Source of the DNA: Hericium rajendrae | Lineage: Eukaryota; Basidiomycota; Agaricomycetes; Russulales; Hericiaceae | Assembly (NCBI GenBank): GCA_033439255.1 | Contig: CM065884.1 | Coordinates: forward strand, 558,001 to 622,000 | Reading direction: 5' to 3' | Length of the DNA stretch: 64,000 bases | Shown here: piece by piece, positions 12,600 through 25,500 of the stretch | Layout: every line of letters begins with the position of its first letter | How positions within the stretch are numbered: position 1 is the stretch's first letter | Program-made: the position numbers and the translations under genes | Notes under the pieces: model-generated | Database searches by the model: none | What the model was told of the DNA's origin: nothing | What the model saw: only the letters and a program-made list of their open reading frames with translations

Positions 12600-15500
12600 T
12601 GCACTTTCGCCTGGAGTGCGTGATGAGCATGGACGGGATCGAGGTAGATGAGTCCATGAAGATTGGGAGCCTTGAGTGCATGCAGATGGTGGGTGTAGAA
12701 GTTGGTGATTGCACCATGGGCATTGGAAAGGGAGGTATGTGAAAGCCACTGATTTTCCGAATCAGGGTAGCCTGCCCATTTGACGAGATATTCAATGCCG
12801 CATTTGTTCCGGGTGAGACGAGCATCGAGGACAGACTCAACTTTGTACTCTTCCTCACCCTCCACAAGATCAGGTGGTGGTGCAGGGAAGTTGGGACCAT
12901 GAGCATCAGTTTCCTTGTAAGGGGACAACAGGGACGTGTGGAACACCAGGTGGATACGCCAGGTGGGCAGTAGCTTCAGTCGATAAGAGACTGGGCCCAG
13001 GATGTCAGTGATTTCAAAAGGTCCCAGGCATCGATCAGCAAGCTTAGCTTTGGGTCGTGCAGTTTTGATGTTCTTGCCATCGAGCCAGACCTTGTCACCA
13101 ACCTGGAAGTGGATGGTGTCGTGCATATGGTCCTGGTTGTTGCACTTCATGAGATCAGCAGCTGTTTGAAGGCTGGCCTGGACCTCAGTGCGAAGTTGTT
13201 CGAGGTGACAGAAACGATCCTCGACAGCAGGTGTAGACGATGTGGGGTTGACAGTGGGGATGGCAGTGGGAATATAGCCGAGGAGCATTTCAAATGGAGC
13301 TTGGTTAGTGGTGCTGTGGATATGGTGGTTGTGCGAGAACTCAGCGTAAGGGAGCCATTGGACCCAATCATCCTGACGGTAGTTGCAGAAGGTACGAAGG
13401 AACTGCTCGAGTTCTTGATTGATGCGTTCTGACTCGCCGTCGGTCTGTGGATGATAGGCAGTGCTGAGGGAGGACTTGATACCAAGTTTGTCAAAGACAC
13501 CACGCATGACTTTGCCTGCATACTGTGGGCCACGATCAGAGATGAGGCGTTCCCAGAGGCCGTAGTTCCGATAAATCCTGTCAAAAAGGATGTCGACTGT
13601 GCCATCACTGGTAATGGTCTCTTTACAAGGAGTGAAGGAGACGTGCTTTGTAAAACAGTTGACGACCACATTGATGGAGTCATAGCCTTGGCATTCTGGG
13701 AGTTTGACAATGAAGTCTGAGGTGATGTCTTGGAAGGGACAGGTAGGGATGGTATTGGGAATTGTTTCAACATGAGGGCGGTGATTTTGAACCTTGGTGG
13801 CCTGGCAGGTAGCACAGCCATCAACATAATCACGAACGAAGACAGACATACCGGGCCACCAGTAGTTGCGACTGAGGAGCTCATAGGTCTTGTAGCATCC
13901 TGGGTGACCAGCCATGGGGGTGTCATGATGCAGCTTGACGATGTCCTGACGAAGGTCCTTGTCAGCAGGGATGTAGACTTTGCCACGAAAGAGGATGAGG
14001 CCATCCTCGTAGTTCCATTCTTGGAGGTTCTTGACGAGGGAGCGAGGACCATTGTTCAGGATCACATCAAGGGGCCAGGGCTTGAACAACCTCAATGTCC
14101 TTGGTCTTGGCATTGCAAATGCATTGGCGAAGATCAGCATTGCCAATGGACTTGACAGCAGCTGGACATGTAGCACGGATCTGGAAGTACTTGGGGTCGA
14201 GGAGGACACGATCGGAGTTGTCATCGTCCACCCCCTCTCTATGGTCAGGTCGTCTCGACATGGCATCTGGCCGGTGATGAATACCAGGTTTGTGGATCAA
14301 GGTGAAGTCAAAATGAGTGAGGAAGAGAGCCCAGCGAGCCTGACGACGACTCAGCTTTTGGGCAGACTTGAAGTATTCCAGGTTCTTATGGTCAGTCCAG
14401 ATCTCCACAGTATGGGGAGAACCTTCCAGGTAGTGGCGCCAGGCTTCGAGGGTGCAGATGATGGCCAGGAGTTCCTTGTCATAGATGTCGTAGTTGCGTT
14501 CGGGGGTGGTGAAGGCCTTGAAGATGTAAGCAACAGGGTGCCATTGCTCGTCCTCCCTGCGCTGGGATAGGATACCTCCTGTGGCATAGTCTGAGGCATC
14601 GACCTCAACCAGGTAGGGTTTGGACGGGTCAGGCATGATAAGGACTGGGGACGAGGTGAATGCAGCTTTAAGAGCCTCAAAGGCATGCTGACATTCAGCA
14701 GACCAGGCCCAAGGATGGTCTTTCTTGGTAAGGTCAAACATGGGATGAGTGACTTTGGAGAAGTCCTGGATAAAGCATCGATAGAAGTTGCCAAAGCCAA
14801 CAAAGGACTGGACATCCTTGACGTTACGAGGGGCAGGCCATTCAGCAATGCCTGCAACCTTGATGGGGTCCATGGCGAGCGTGTTATGGGAGATGATAAG
14901 ACCGAGGAACTCAACTGAGGGCTGCTCGAAAGAGCACTTCTCTGGTTTGAGGAAGAGGTCATTGTCCTGGAGGCATTGGAGGACCTTGCGCACAAGGTCG
15001 CGATGTTCTTCGAGGGTTTCGGTGAAAATGAGGATATCATCCATATAGATGATGACTTTGCCCGTATCGATGAGATCCTTGAAAAGTTCATTCATCATTC
15101 CTTGGAACGTGGCAGGGGAGTTTGTAAGACCAAAAAACATCACCAGGGGTTCAAAGAGACCGCGGTTGGTTTTGAAGGCGGCTTTCCATTCGTCGCCCTC
15201 CTTGATGCGAACGTTGTTGTAACCCCAACAAACATCCATCTTGGAGAAGACTTTGGCACCCTTGAGCTTGTCAACGAGTTCAGAGATGAGGGGCAGGGGA
15301 TATTCATTCTTGATGGTGCCTTTGTTGAGGGTGCGATAGTCCTGGACGGGGCATAGTTTTTCATCTTTTTTCTTGATAAAGAAGAAGGGACTCACCATAG
15401 GGGATTTGGAAGGATGGATGTAGCCTTTCTTGACCTGGTCATCAAGGAATGAATTGAGGTCCTCCTGCTCAGTAGGAGCCATGGGATAGACCTTGCAGGA

Positions 15501-16592
15501 GCGGGGTTCAAAACCATCTTTCAGGTCAATGGCGTGATCCCAAGGGCGACGTTCGGGGAGGCGATGGGAGGATTCCTCGTCGAAGACAGGTTGGAAATCC
15601 TGATACTGAGGGGGAACCATCTCAGCAAAGGACTTCTCTGCAACACGAGTGGCCACACGCTCAGCCAGTTTCTGAGCATTGGTGAAAGAGCGATGGATAT
15701 GGATGGTGTGTTGATAGTCGGGGTCGTCGTCTGGTGGAGGTGGTGTGTCCTAGTCAGGGAGAACACCAGCGAGGTGAAGGCCCTCTTCAACCCAGTCGTC
15801 ATCGACATTAGGTCGAGGGTCATCGTCCTCGGTGAATAGACGTGCAGGGACTTTGGACAGGTGGATGCGGCAAAGGCAGACACCTTGGACTCGGCAGGCA
15901 GGGATCACGTATTTGAGAAGTGGAGCAGCAACAAATGGTGGGGGTAGTGGGAGCAATGGAGGGGGGCAAGGTGGGGGGAGCAGTACTGCAGCAGCACTGA
16001 GGACTGGTGGATGAGGGGCTGACTGGCGGCATTTAGTGCGAGTGGACAGGTTCTTGACTGGGGGTTTATTCAGAGTGCAAGAGGGAGGGCAGCGAGTCAT
16101 GTCGACATGACGAGAGACCTAATCAATTTCAGGGTTGTGCTCCTGTAACCAATCGGTCCCAAGGATGATGTCGTAGTCACCAATGTCAACGAGATAGAAC
16201 TCAGCTGTCTCCTCATGGAAGGACGTCGAGTTCTTGGCATAAATGCGGATGTTCTGGTTGACTGAATAGCAAACCCAGCCCATGATGTTTTCAGAGTTGT
16301 CCACATTGCGAACGGGAAAGGGTTTAGGGAGTTTCTTGAGGGGGAACTGGTGTTTCTTGGCAAACTCGGGGTGCATAATGATGCCTTCTGCACCACTATC
16401 GAGAAGTGCCTCAGCGTCGATTTGTTTCTTGATCGGGGCAGTGATAATCTTGGCCTGGAGCGTAATGGACGGTGTCTGACAGTTGGGCGTGATAGCGGAC
16501 ATGCACAAAGACGATGGATATGATTGCTCACAGGGGTCGGATAGTACAGAGAAGCGATTCGACAGATCAAAGAAATGTTTCTTGCCACCCAC
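12600..16592 (-). pseudogene. Pol region of chromovirus copy 1
   Basis: In minus-strand order: a protease with the DSGAEG active-site motif near 16390-16420, reverse transcriptase with YMDD near 15035-15055, RNase H (VDASDYATGGIL) near 14570-14610, integrase with its zinc-binding segment (CATCQATKV) near 13800-13830 and catalytic core beyond it, and a chromodomain (EYLVKWAGYPDSENQWL) near 12740-12800. The chromodomain would direct integration to chromatin marks in this family. The region is broken into several frames and is treated as a fossil. Confidence 0.9.
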
Positions 16593-16615
16593 GGACGACG
16601 TGACTGGGGGGCGCT

Positions 16616-17588
16616 TTAAAAACCCTCAACCATATCCTTTAATGCAGCCTTTGCCTCTTCCCTCTCTTCCTCGCTCAAGTCCTTCAACTGCGACGATAAG
16701 TTGGCGATGGACCTGTTGATGGTGGGGACAGTGAGGGCGGTGGCTGCATCTTCTGGAGCTACTCCCGGGGCAGAGCCAGTTTCTAGTGCTCGGACATGAG
16801 GGATTGGGGCACGGGGGTTGGAGTCAGCATTGAGGGGGCAGTCCGGAAGCCATGGCCCTTCTGGTGGCAGCGGAAGCAACCGCCCTCATGCCTGAGACGC
16901 TCACGGTCAGGCTCCGAGAGTTTGGGCAGTGGGGCACCTGTAGCAGCAACTGTGCAGGATCGGCCAGTAGATGTGGACTGAGGGGAGCGAGTGCTCACCG
17001 GGGTGCACCCAGTTGTAGGGCGGGGACTCTGGAACTGGGTGCGCATGAGGTAGGCAGCATTCCTGTCATGGGCCCTCACCTTCCACTCATCCAGGGTGGT
17101 GGGCATGGGGTAGCTGCGCTGGCAATCATCCCACAGGGTGCTGTTGAGGCCATGCAGGAACCAATCGATCAGGGCCACATCGTTGTAGCTGGTGCGAGGA
17201 GCAAAGAACTCGAACTCAGTGATGTAGTCGACTACTGGGCGCGTACCCATCTGGAGGGTCTGGATGGCATGGGAGGCGTCCTTGGAGTCGTCCAGGGGGG
17301 AGAAGTCCAAATTGAAGCGAGTTCGAAGGGCAGCGAGGTTGGCATAGCGAGGGACGTGAGCTGGAGATGTGTTTGCAGCCACGAGATTGTCATCCTCAAG
17401 GATCTCCTCGACATGCTGAGTGGCCCACTGGCCGGCAATAGGGCCCTGGCAGAGGTCGAGGAAGAGGGAGATCTGGGTGGTATCATCTTTATACCTGACA
17501 GAGTTGGCATGAAGGAATAAGCGAATATGCAGCTGGAATTCCTTGGACTTGGAACGATCTCCCTCAAAGGGAGCAGGTTTGATGCCGA
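16616..17588 (-). pseudogene. Gag region of chromovirus copy 1, 3' part
   Basis: Minus-strand Gag segment with a CCHC zinc knuckle (CFRCHQKGHGF) near 16845-16890 and a matrix/capsid-like region before it. It matches the Gag of copy 2. Its upstream end is separated from the rest of Gag by the inserted element at 17589-19449. Broken fossil. Confidence 0.85.
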
Positions 17589-19449
17589 TGTCGTGACGGT
17601 GATGGGTTCCGAAGTAATGTTGGTATACCTCAGTAACACACTATCCTAGATATGATCAGGTTTTCCTACTTTCCCGGATGTACCTAGTTGTTCGGGAGAG
17701 GTGGATGGTGTTCTTCTTTCTTTTAATGGTGGACTATGTAGCCTAGTGAAGGATAGAAATGTGATGTTGTGGCTTCTAACTTGAAAGAAGGCTTATACAG
17801 ACAAACACAAATAAACCTCGGCAGGTGAGCTAATGAATGTGATATCAACTTGGCTGAGTTGACTTGACTGGCTGGAAGATAATTGAATAACTTCGAGTGT
17901 CGATGCTGGCCTAAATAGTACTCGAAAGTGACTGTAAATTCTGTAGTAAATGTAACTGGAGTGCTGGCTAGCTGGCGTGATGGGAATAGGTGTGATGGAA
18001 TATGAACTAATATCAATGAATTTCTGGGATTTTATCGATACTGAAACTGGAGGGTTATGCTGGGGGATTCGAGTAGTGGTGCTGTGATAATGATTGAGGC
18101 TGTGTTGGTCCGAGACTTGGTCTGAGACTGGCTTATGTAATGAGACTGATGGTTCCCACGCTAAAGGGACTAAAAGCGGAATGTTCCCACAATAGGGAAT
18201 GGACTGGATTGATACTGGGAGTGAACTGTAGGATATCGGATCCTAGACTTAACTGGCTGATACTGATAGACTGTAGGATGTCGGATCCTAGACTTGAACA
18301 TGTAATAGCAGATGAGAATGATTAGAGACTGAGTCACTTAGTCACAGTTCTGAGCTTCTTATGTCAGATAAGATTTTATACTCAGGATCTGCCTAAGGTA
18401 ACTAGAAGCAAACACAAGGAAATACTACCTTTCCTGTCAGAGGAAATAGATAGGGTCAATCTGTCTCAAACTGGAAGCTGCAGTTAAGAGCTCAGTGAGA
18501 AATAATCAATATGAAGGAAAACATGAGAGTTGATTGGAGGGAAGGGGAAAAAGGGAGGGGGAAAAGACGTCTGCATGATGGCTCAGTTCGGCTCTTTATA
18601 TACCCTGGGGAAGCCTGAGAACCAACTGCCTAATATGTACACGTCTATGCTACTGTGGGAACTAACTACCCATTATAGGAATGCTGACTAATATTCTTTC
18701 ACATTCTAGCACTTTCTCCAATGATTTATAAGGCAAAATGAGCTTTGTAATCCACTTTTTCTACCTTTGTAATCCAAAACTCTGCTTTATAATACAGATT
18801 CCTGCATTAATAAGCCAAAATCCTGCTTGGTAATCGCATTTCTAATGAGCTGAATAAGCAGACTACTGTCTTAGTAATCACATTGTGCAACGGGGCTGTG
18901 CAAGGCTGTGTAAAGCTGTGCGAGGCTGTGTAAAGCTGTGCGAGGCTGTGCAAATGTTGTTCTTGGAATTTCTAGAACATTCTGTCACATTCCATGGACT
19001 TCTCTTAGTCTGAAAGTATGACTAATTGATGAATAATGTGCATGACACTTGTTTTCTGAATTAATAGAATTATTCAGAGTCACAGTGAATATTTTGCCAC
19101 TGGTCGAGTGCATTGATTCTGGACTCGAGTCATCTGCTGCAAGCTTTGCGTTGGATGTGAGATGTGCGTGTCAATAGTAGATGTCCACAATAGTTGTAGG
19201 CTTGATGCAAGGAGGTATTGGAAGTACGCGGGATGCATTTGTCTCATGCTTGAAGAGAAAAGGTGGAATGGAATGAATGGATAAGTGCATGCTGGGAGAT
19301 TATTGATATAATATTATTGAGTGATTGAGTAATGTGCACATGATGGTGGATTGAATAGAGGTAGATGATGGGTAAGTGCTTCGATCTTTTAGAGCCTATG
19401 ATTGCTGAATTAACCCTGTCGATGCTCAAAACAGGTTTTGGGCGCGACA
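17589..19449. mobile_element. Nested 1.86-kb insertion, probably a solo LTR or LTR-only element
   Basis: Comparison with copy 2 shows that 1861 bp interrupt the Gag start of copy 1. The insert begins TGTCGTGACGG and ends GGGCGCGACA, so its ends form the short inverted repeat TGTCG/CGACA typical of LTRs. CCGA is repeated at both borders as a 4-bp target duplication, or CCGAT if the edge is shifted by one base. The interior is AT-rich and shows no gag or pol, and no internal long direct repeat was seen, which favours a single large LTR. Near 18900-18960 there is a short tandem array of GCTGTGYRA-like units. Confidence 0.75.
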
Positions 19450-20694
19450 CCGATCTCAGGGTTGGACATGTCGTCGGGCGGCTGAACAGGGGGAGCTGGG
19501 GCAATGATTGGTTTGATGTTGACAGTGGATGTGGATGTAACAGTGGTGACAGGTGGAGCGGGTGAGGGGACTGGTATCGGGGTTGGGATGCGAGGGGGTA
19601 GCAGTGAATGGAGGACTGCGAGCCGGGCAACTTGCTCTTGCTCACGTGCTTCTAGGACTTGGTGAGAGAGAGCGAGTTCAGGTTCAGTGATGAAAATGCT
19701 ACTGGCCTGCCAAAACCACTGATCTCTTCCTTCTACTAGGTTTGGTCTCCAGCCAATGACTAGGCGTCGAGAGTTGGAATGGTATGTGTAGTACTTCCTG
19801 GTAACAGCGTTGAAGATGATACCTGTTGGGACAAAGAGGGGTTCGGTGCGTGCAGGAGGGGAGTCGATACTAGGAGGGGCAACGGTGGGGAGTGGTGGAG
19901 TGGCTGGGTGTAGGCAGTGGTGTTCTTCTCTGGCAATGTCGAAGTCAACGAGTTCGAGGTAGAGGAAGTCTTCATGCTCAGCGAAGTACCACTGGCGGGT
20001 GGCAGGGTCTTGGTGAGAAAAGTGGATCCAGGTGATGCCAGCAAGGGTGTAAACGTGGTAGTCCCCAAGGGACTCGAAGATCCCGAGTGGGAAGGGTGCA
20101 GTGGTCTGGAAGCGGGGGTCAGTGGAATCAATGGTGACAACCTACAGGAAGTCTGCCGCAACTGGACGACGTCCAAGGGCACAAGGGTACAAGGTGGTGG
20201 AGTACGGGGTTCTGAGGAATCGGTGGCCGAGGCATTCTCTGGCCCACACAGGCTCAGGCGAGGGTTCTGGGGTGAAGAAACCTAGTGTGCAAAAGGGGAA
20301 TGAGGTCGATGGTAGGATGCTCGCAGGGGATCCTCGGTTGGGTTGGCGACAGTGGTAGGCGATGTCCGAGGCACCAAATGTGAATTCTTGCAAGTCGATG
20401 TCAAAAGCAACTCGAATTCGAACGTATAAGGCAATGGAGATAGCACCTGCACGTGGTTTCCACAATCTCAATCGAAACCAAACTCCTTCAGCTTCCCAAT
20501 GCTTCACAGCACAATAGCGGAGGAGGAGAATGAGTGCACTGCCCTCGATGGTGTTGGCGATGGGGAAGGGGAGATGAGGTTGATGGAATGGATGTCGAGA
20601 TATGGTGAAGATGTTGGCGGTGAAGGGTTCAAAGAAGAGAGGTATGATGGGCGATAGTAGGGAGGTGAGGCAGGTGTATGAGAGATTGTCCAGG
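19450..20694 (-). other. 5' leader and Gag N-terminal region of chromovirus copy 1
   Basis: Between the nested insertion and the 5' LTR lies about 1.25 kb. Its first part encodes the start of Gag and a Pro-rich stretch also present in copy 2. The remaining 1 kb, about 19600-20640, has no counterpart in copy 2 and has protein-like composition on the minus strand. It may be an extra Gag segment lost from copy 2 by internal deletion, or a sequence gained by copy 1. Confidence 0.6.
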
Positions 20695-21117
20695 TGTCAA
20701 GACTCGGTCGTAGACAGCAGAGAACCACCCAAGTCACCAGTGATGATGAGAGCGAGAGAGCAGAGAGCGACTAGCAGCGCAGTGACCTGTATTGGAGGTA
20801 CAGTACGGTACAGACAAAATGGACAATCTAGGGAAATAGGCAAGCAACAGGGAGCCTATAAGTACTGGGACAACAATGGGAAAAGAACAATGGACACCAT
20901 AACAGGTCGAACAATAGAGTGAGAACAATGGTGGCTAAAAGGAGAACAATGGGAGGGAGAACAATAGGATGTCCCAAAGGAGAACAAGGGCATGGGTGAA
21001 GGATAGCCCCAGGTCATGTGAGGAAGTGAACATGTGATGGGGCTGCTGGAGCACATGACCGATGTGATGCCTTGATGGCAGAGAAGAAGGCGGAGAGAAA
21101 TGGAGCGATCCATGACA
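20695..21117 (-). repeat. 5' LTR of chromovirus copy 1
   Basis: This 423-bp LTR ends next to the right target duplication TCTAT. A TATA-like CTTATAGG lies in its middle on the minus strand. Confidence 0.95.
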
Positions 21118-22082
21118 TCTATCAGATGGTTCTGCCGCAGTTCTAAAGCAGATGTTTCTGTCGCGGAGCACGAACCTGATGGTTTGAATGACATATTGAA
21201 TGTAAAGTGACGCAGTTGCTTCTGAAGTTGAGAATATCAATTCAGTTACTGACTCCGATGATTTAGGACGTACGTCAATTCTTCGATGATCGCAAGCAAT
21301 GTCCATGGAAACTCGCCCAGAACGATACAAGATAACACGTGGTACGTTCTACGGAATCTTTCATTTGAGACCAATGGATTCTTCTGACGTAGATGCTATA
21401 CGGATTACTTAGTTATTTCAAAAAGATGCGGCATCCGAAGTGACACAATGACTGCATAGTAGAACTGAATTGATGCTTTCCTTTTGTTGTTCCAGAGGTG
21501 AGGGGTATCTCTTTTGTCCTGCATCGCATCAGGTGGTCGAGAATTCCCATGAATGTCAATTTTAGTGACGCTGAACGACGGTCGCTCATAGCTCGTATCT
21601 GCGTGCGTTCTTATCTATCCTCAAATCATTTGGAGTGTATTCACACCTCCTTGGCTTCAGAAACGGAGCCACCAGCTATTCCAAAGCGTTACGGAGGTAT
21701 GCTGAGGTTTCCCCTCCTCCCCCCCCTCTTCTTTATCTTATTTCAATGATTCTACCTTTTTATCGTATTAATATTATTATTATTATCAGAGTACGACGAT
21801 GCCAGAGCTAAACTGAATTTGACACAATCATAAGCATTGTTTCGTTAAATCTCTGAGATGTGAATATTGACTGAATTGTCACTGGTTTCATAGGCTAGTA
21901 TATTACTACGAATTTTATACATTGGAACCACGCAAGCATCAGCCATGCTTGTTTCTTCCAAGGTGAACAGAGAGTGAGTATGATTCTTTTTCCTCTGCCT
22001 TTTTTTTTTCTGAGGAGAGGGGGGCTACTGACTTAGCGATAAATATTAAAGCAGATATTAATATATGGTTTATCCTTCTAGC
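21118..22082. other. DNA between the two chromoviruses
   Basis: About 965 bp of the original locus. It contains the target duplications TCTAT (21118-21122) and CTAGC (22078-22082). A minus-strand frame at 21120-21330 and a plus-strand frame at 21498-21700 both have mixed, protein-like composition and could be exons of disrupted genes, but neither can be extended with confidence. Confidence 0.45.
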
Positions 22083-22505
22083 TGTCAAGACTCGGTCGTA
22101 GACAGCAGAGAACCACCCAAGTCACCAGCGATGATGGGAGTGAGAGAGCAGAGAGCGACTAGCAGCGCAGTGACCTGTATTGGAGGTACAGTACGGTACA
22201 GACGAAATGGACAATCTAGGGAAATAGGCGAGCGACAGGGAGCCTATAAGTACTGGGACGACAATGGGAAAAGAACAATGGACACCATAATGGGTCGAAC
22301 AATAGAGTGAGAACAATGGTGGCCAAAAGGAGAACAATGGGAGGGAGAACAATAGGATGTCCCAAAGGGGAACAAGGGCATGGGTGAAGGATAGCCCCAG
22401 GTCATGTGAGGAAGTGAACATGTGATGGGGCTGCTGGAGCACATGACCGACGCGATGCCTTGATGGCAGAGAAGAAGGCGGAGAGAAATGGAGCGATCCG
22501 TGACA
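22083..22505 (-). repeat. 3' LTR of chromovirus copy 2
   Basis: This 423-bp LTR, TGTCA...TGACA, is bordered by CTAGC. The purine tract AGAGAGGGGGTGA lies just inside on the minus strand. Confidence 0.95.
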
Positions 22506-22519
22506 TCACCCCCTCTCTA

Positions 22520-25500
22520 AGACGCACTTTCGCCTGGAGTGCGTGATGAGCATGGACGGGGTCGAGGTAGATGAGTCCACGAAGATTGGGAGCCTTGAGT
22601 GCATGCGGATGGCGGGTGTAGAAGTCGGTGATTGCACCATGGGCATTGGAAAGGGAGGTACGTGAAAGCCACTGATTTTCCGAATCAGGGTAGCCTGCCC
22701 ATTTGACGAGATATTCAATGCCGCGTTTGTTCCGGGTGAGACGAGCATCGAGGACAGACTCAACTTCGTACTCTTCCTCGCCCTCCACAAGGTCAGGTGG
22801 TGGTGCAGGGAAGTTGGGACCATGAGCGTCGGTTTCCTTGTAAGGGGACAACAGGGACGTGTGGAACACTGGGTGGATACGCCAGGTGGGCGGTAGCTTC
22901 AGTCGATAAGAGACTGGGCCCAGGACGTCAGTGATTTCGAAAGGTCCCAGGCGTCGATCAGCAAGCTTAGCTTTGGGTCGCGTGGTTTTGATGTTCTTGC
23001 CATCGAGCCAGACCTTGTCACCAACCTGGAAGTGGATGGTGTCGTGCATATGGTCCTGGTTGTTGCGCTTCATGAGATCAGCAGCTGTTTGAAGGCTGGC
23101 CTGGACCTCAGTGCGAAGTTGTTCGAGGTGACGGAAACGATCCTCGACGGCGGGTGTAGATGATGTGGGGTTGACAGTGGGGATGGCAGTGGGAATATAG
23201 CCGAGGAGCATTTCAAATGGAGCTCGGTTAGTGGCGCTGTGGATACGGTGGTTGGTTGTGCGAGAACTCAGCATAAGGGAGCCATTGGACCCAATCATCC
23301 TGACGGTAGTTGCAGAAGGTACGAAGGAACTGCTCGAGTTCTTGATTGACGCGTTCTGACTCGCCGTCGGTCTGTGGATGATAGGCGGTGCTGAGGGAGG
23401 ACTTGATACCAAGTTTGTCGAAGACGCCACGCATGACTTTGCCTGCATACTGTGGGCCACGATCAGAGATGAGGCGTTCCCAGAGGCCGTAGTTCCGATA
23501 AATCCTGTCAAAAAGGATGTCGACTGTGCCATCACTGGTAATGGTCTCTTTACAAGGAGTGAAGGAGACATGCTTTGTAAAACGGTCGACGACCACATTG
23601 ATGGAGTCATAGCCTTGGCATTCTGGGAGTTTGACGATGAAGTCCGAGGTAATGTCTTGGAAGGGACGGGTAGGGATGGCATTGGGAATTGTTTCAACAT
23701 GAGGGCGGTGATTTTGAACCTTGGTGGCCTGGCAGGTAGCACAGCCATCGACATAATCACGAACGAAGACAGACATACCGGGCCACCAGTAGTTGCGACT
23801 GAGGAGCTCATAGGTCTTGTAGCGTCCTGGGTGACCAGCCATGGGGGTGTCATGATGCAGCTTGACGATGTCCCGACGAAGGTCCTTGTCAGCAGGGATG
23901 TAGACTTTGCCACGAAAGAGGATGAGGCCATCCTCGTAGTTCCATTCTTGGAGGTTCTTGACGAGGGAACGAGGACCATTGTTCAGGATCACATCAAGGG
24001 CTTGAACAACCTCAATGTCCTTGGTCTTGGCATTGCGAATGCGTTGGCGAAGATCAGCATTGCCAATGGACTTGACAGCAGCTGGACGTGTAGCACGGAT
24101 CTGGAAGTACTTGGGGTCGAGGAGGACACGATCGGAGTTGTCGTCGTCCACCCCCTCTCTATGGTCAGGTCGTCTCGACATGGCATCTGGCCGGTGATGA
24201 ATACCGGGTTTGTGGATCAGGGTGAAGTCGAAACGAGTGAGGAAGAGAGCCCAGCGAGCCTGACGACGACTCAGCTTTTGGGCAGACTTGAAGTATTCCA
24301 GGTTCTTATGGTCGGTCCAGATCTCCACAGTATGGGGAGAACCTTCCAGGTAGTGGCGCCAGGCTTCGAGGGCGCGGATGATGGCCAAGAGTTCCTTGTC
24401 ATAGATGTCGTAGTTGCGTTCGGGGGCGGTGAAGGCCTTGGAGATGTAAGCAACAGGGTGCCATTGCTCGTCCTCCCCGCGCTGGGATAGGATACCTCCT
24501 GTGGCATAGTCTGAGGCATCGACCTCAACCAGGTAGGGTTTGGACGGGTCAGGCATGATAAGGACTGGGGACGAGGTGAACGCAGCTTTAAGAGCCTCAA
24601 AGGCATGTTGACATTCAGCAGACCAGGCCCAAGGATGGTCTTTCTTGGTAAGGTCAAACATGGGACGAGCGACTTTGGAGAAGTCCTGGATAAAGCGTCG
24701 ATAGAAGTTGCCAAAGCCAACAAAGGACTGGACGTCCTTGACGTTACGAGGGCAGGCCATTCAGCAATGCCTGCAACCTTGACGGGGTCCATGGCGAGCG
24801 TGTTATGGGAGACGATGAGACCGAGGAACTCAACTGAGGGCTGCTCGAACGAGCACTTCTCTGGTTTGAGGAAGAGGTCATTGTCCTGGAGGCGTTGGAG
24901 GACCTTGCGCACAAGGTCGCGATGTTCTTCGAGGGTTTCGGTGAAAATGAGGATATCGTCCATGTAGATGACGACTTTGCCCGTGTCGATGAGATCCTTG
25001 AAAAGTTCATTCATCATTCCTTGGAACGTGGCAGGGGAGTTGGTAAGACCAAAAAACATCACCAGGGGTTCAAAGAGACCGCGGTTGGTTTTGAAGGCGG
25101 CTTTCCATTCGTCGCCCTCCTTGATGCGAACGTTGTTGTAACCCCAACGAACGTCCATCTTGGAGAAGACTTTGGCACCCTTGAGCTTGTCAACGAGTTC
25201 AGAGATGAGGGGCAGGGGATATTCATTCTTGATGGTGCCTTTGTTGAGGGTGCGATAGTCCTGGACGGGGCGTAGTTTTCCATCTTTTTCTTGATAAAGA
25301 AGAAGGGACTCGCCATAGGGGATTTGGAAGGACGGATGTAGCCTTTCTTGACCTGGTCATCAAGGAATGAATCGAGGTCCTCCTGCTCGGTAGGAGCCAT
25401 GGGATAGACCTTGCATGAACGGGGTTCAAAACCATCTTTCAGGTCAATGGCGTGATCCCAAGGGCGACGTTCGGGGAGGCGATGGGAGGATTCCTCGTCG

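Larger units (their letters stand above)
12160..21117 (-). mobile_element. Ty3/gypsy chromovirus copy 1, broken, with nested insertion
   Basis: This LTR retrotransposon fossil lies on the minus strand. LTRs at 12160-12582 and 20695-21117 are each 423 bp, run TGTCA...TGACA, and are flanked by a perfect 5-bp duplication TCTAT. They differ at about 8 sites (about 2%), all transitions, so the copy is moderately old. Reading from the right, it holds a Gag region, then protease, reverse transcriptase, RNase H, integrase and a C-terminal chromodomain, the order of chromoviruses. A 1.86-kb insertion (17589-19449) lies near the start of Gag. Between the 5' LTR and Gag it keeps about 1 kb that copy 2 lacks. 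The coding region is broken, with several interruptions besides the insertion. Confidence 0.95.

Noticed and set aside
13109-15839. Plus-strand open frames up to 179 codons opposite the chromovirus Pol
   Set aside because: They are antisense shadows of the Pol region, and the same is true at 23378-25275.
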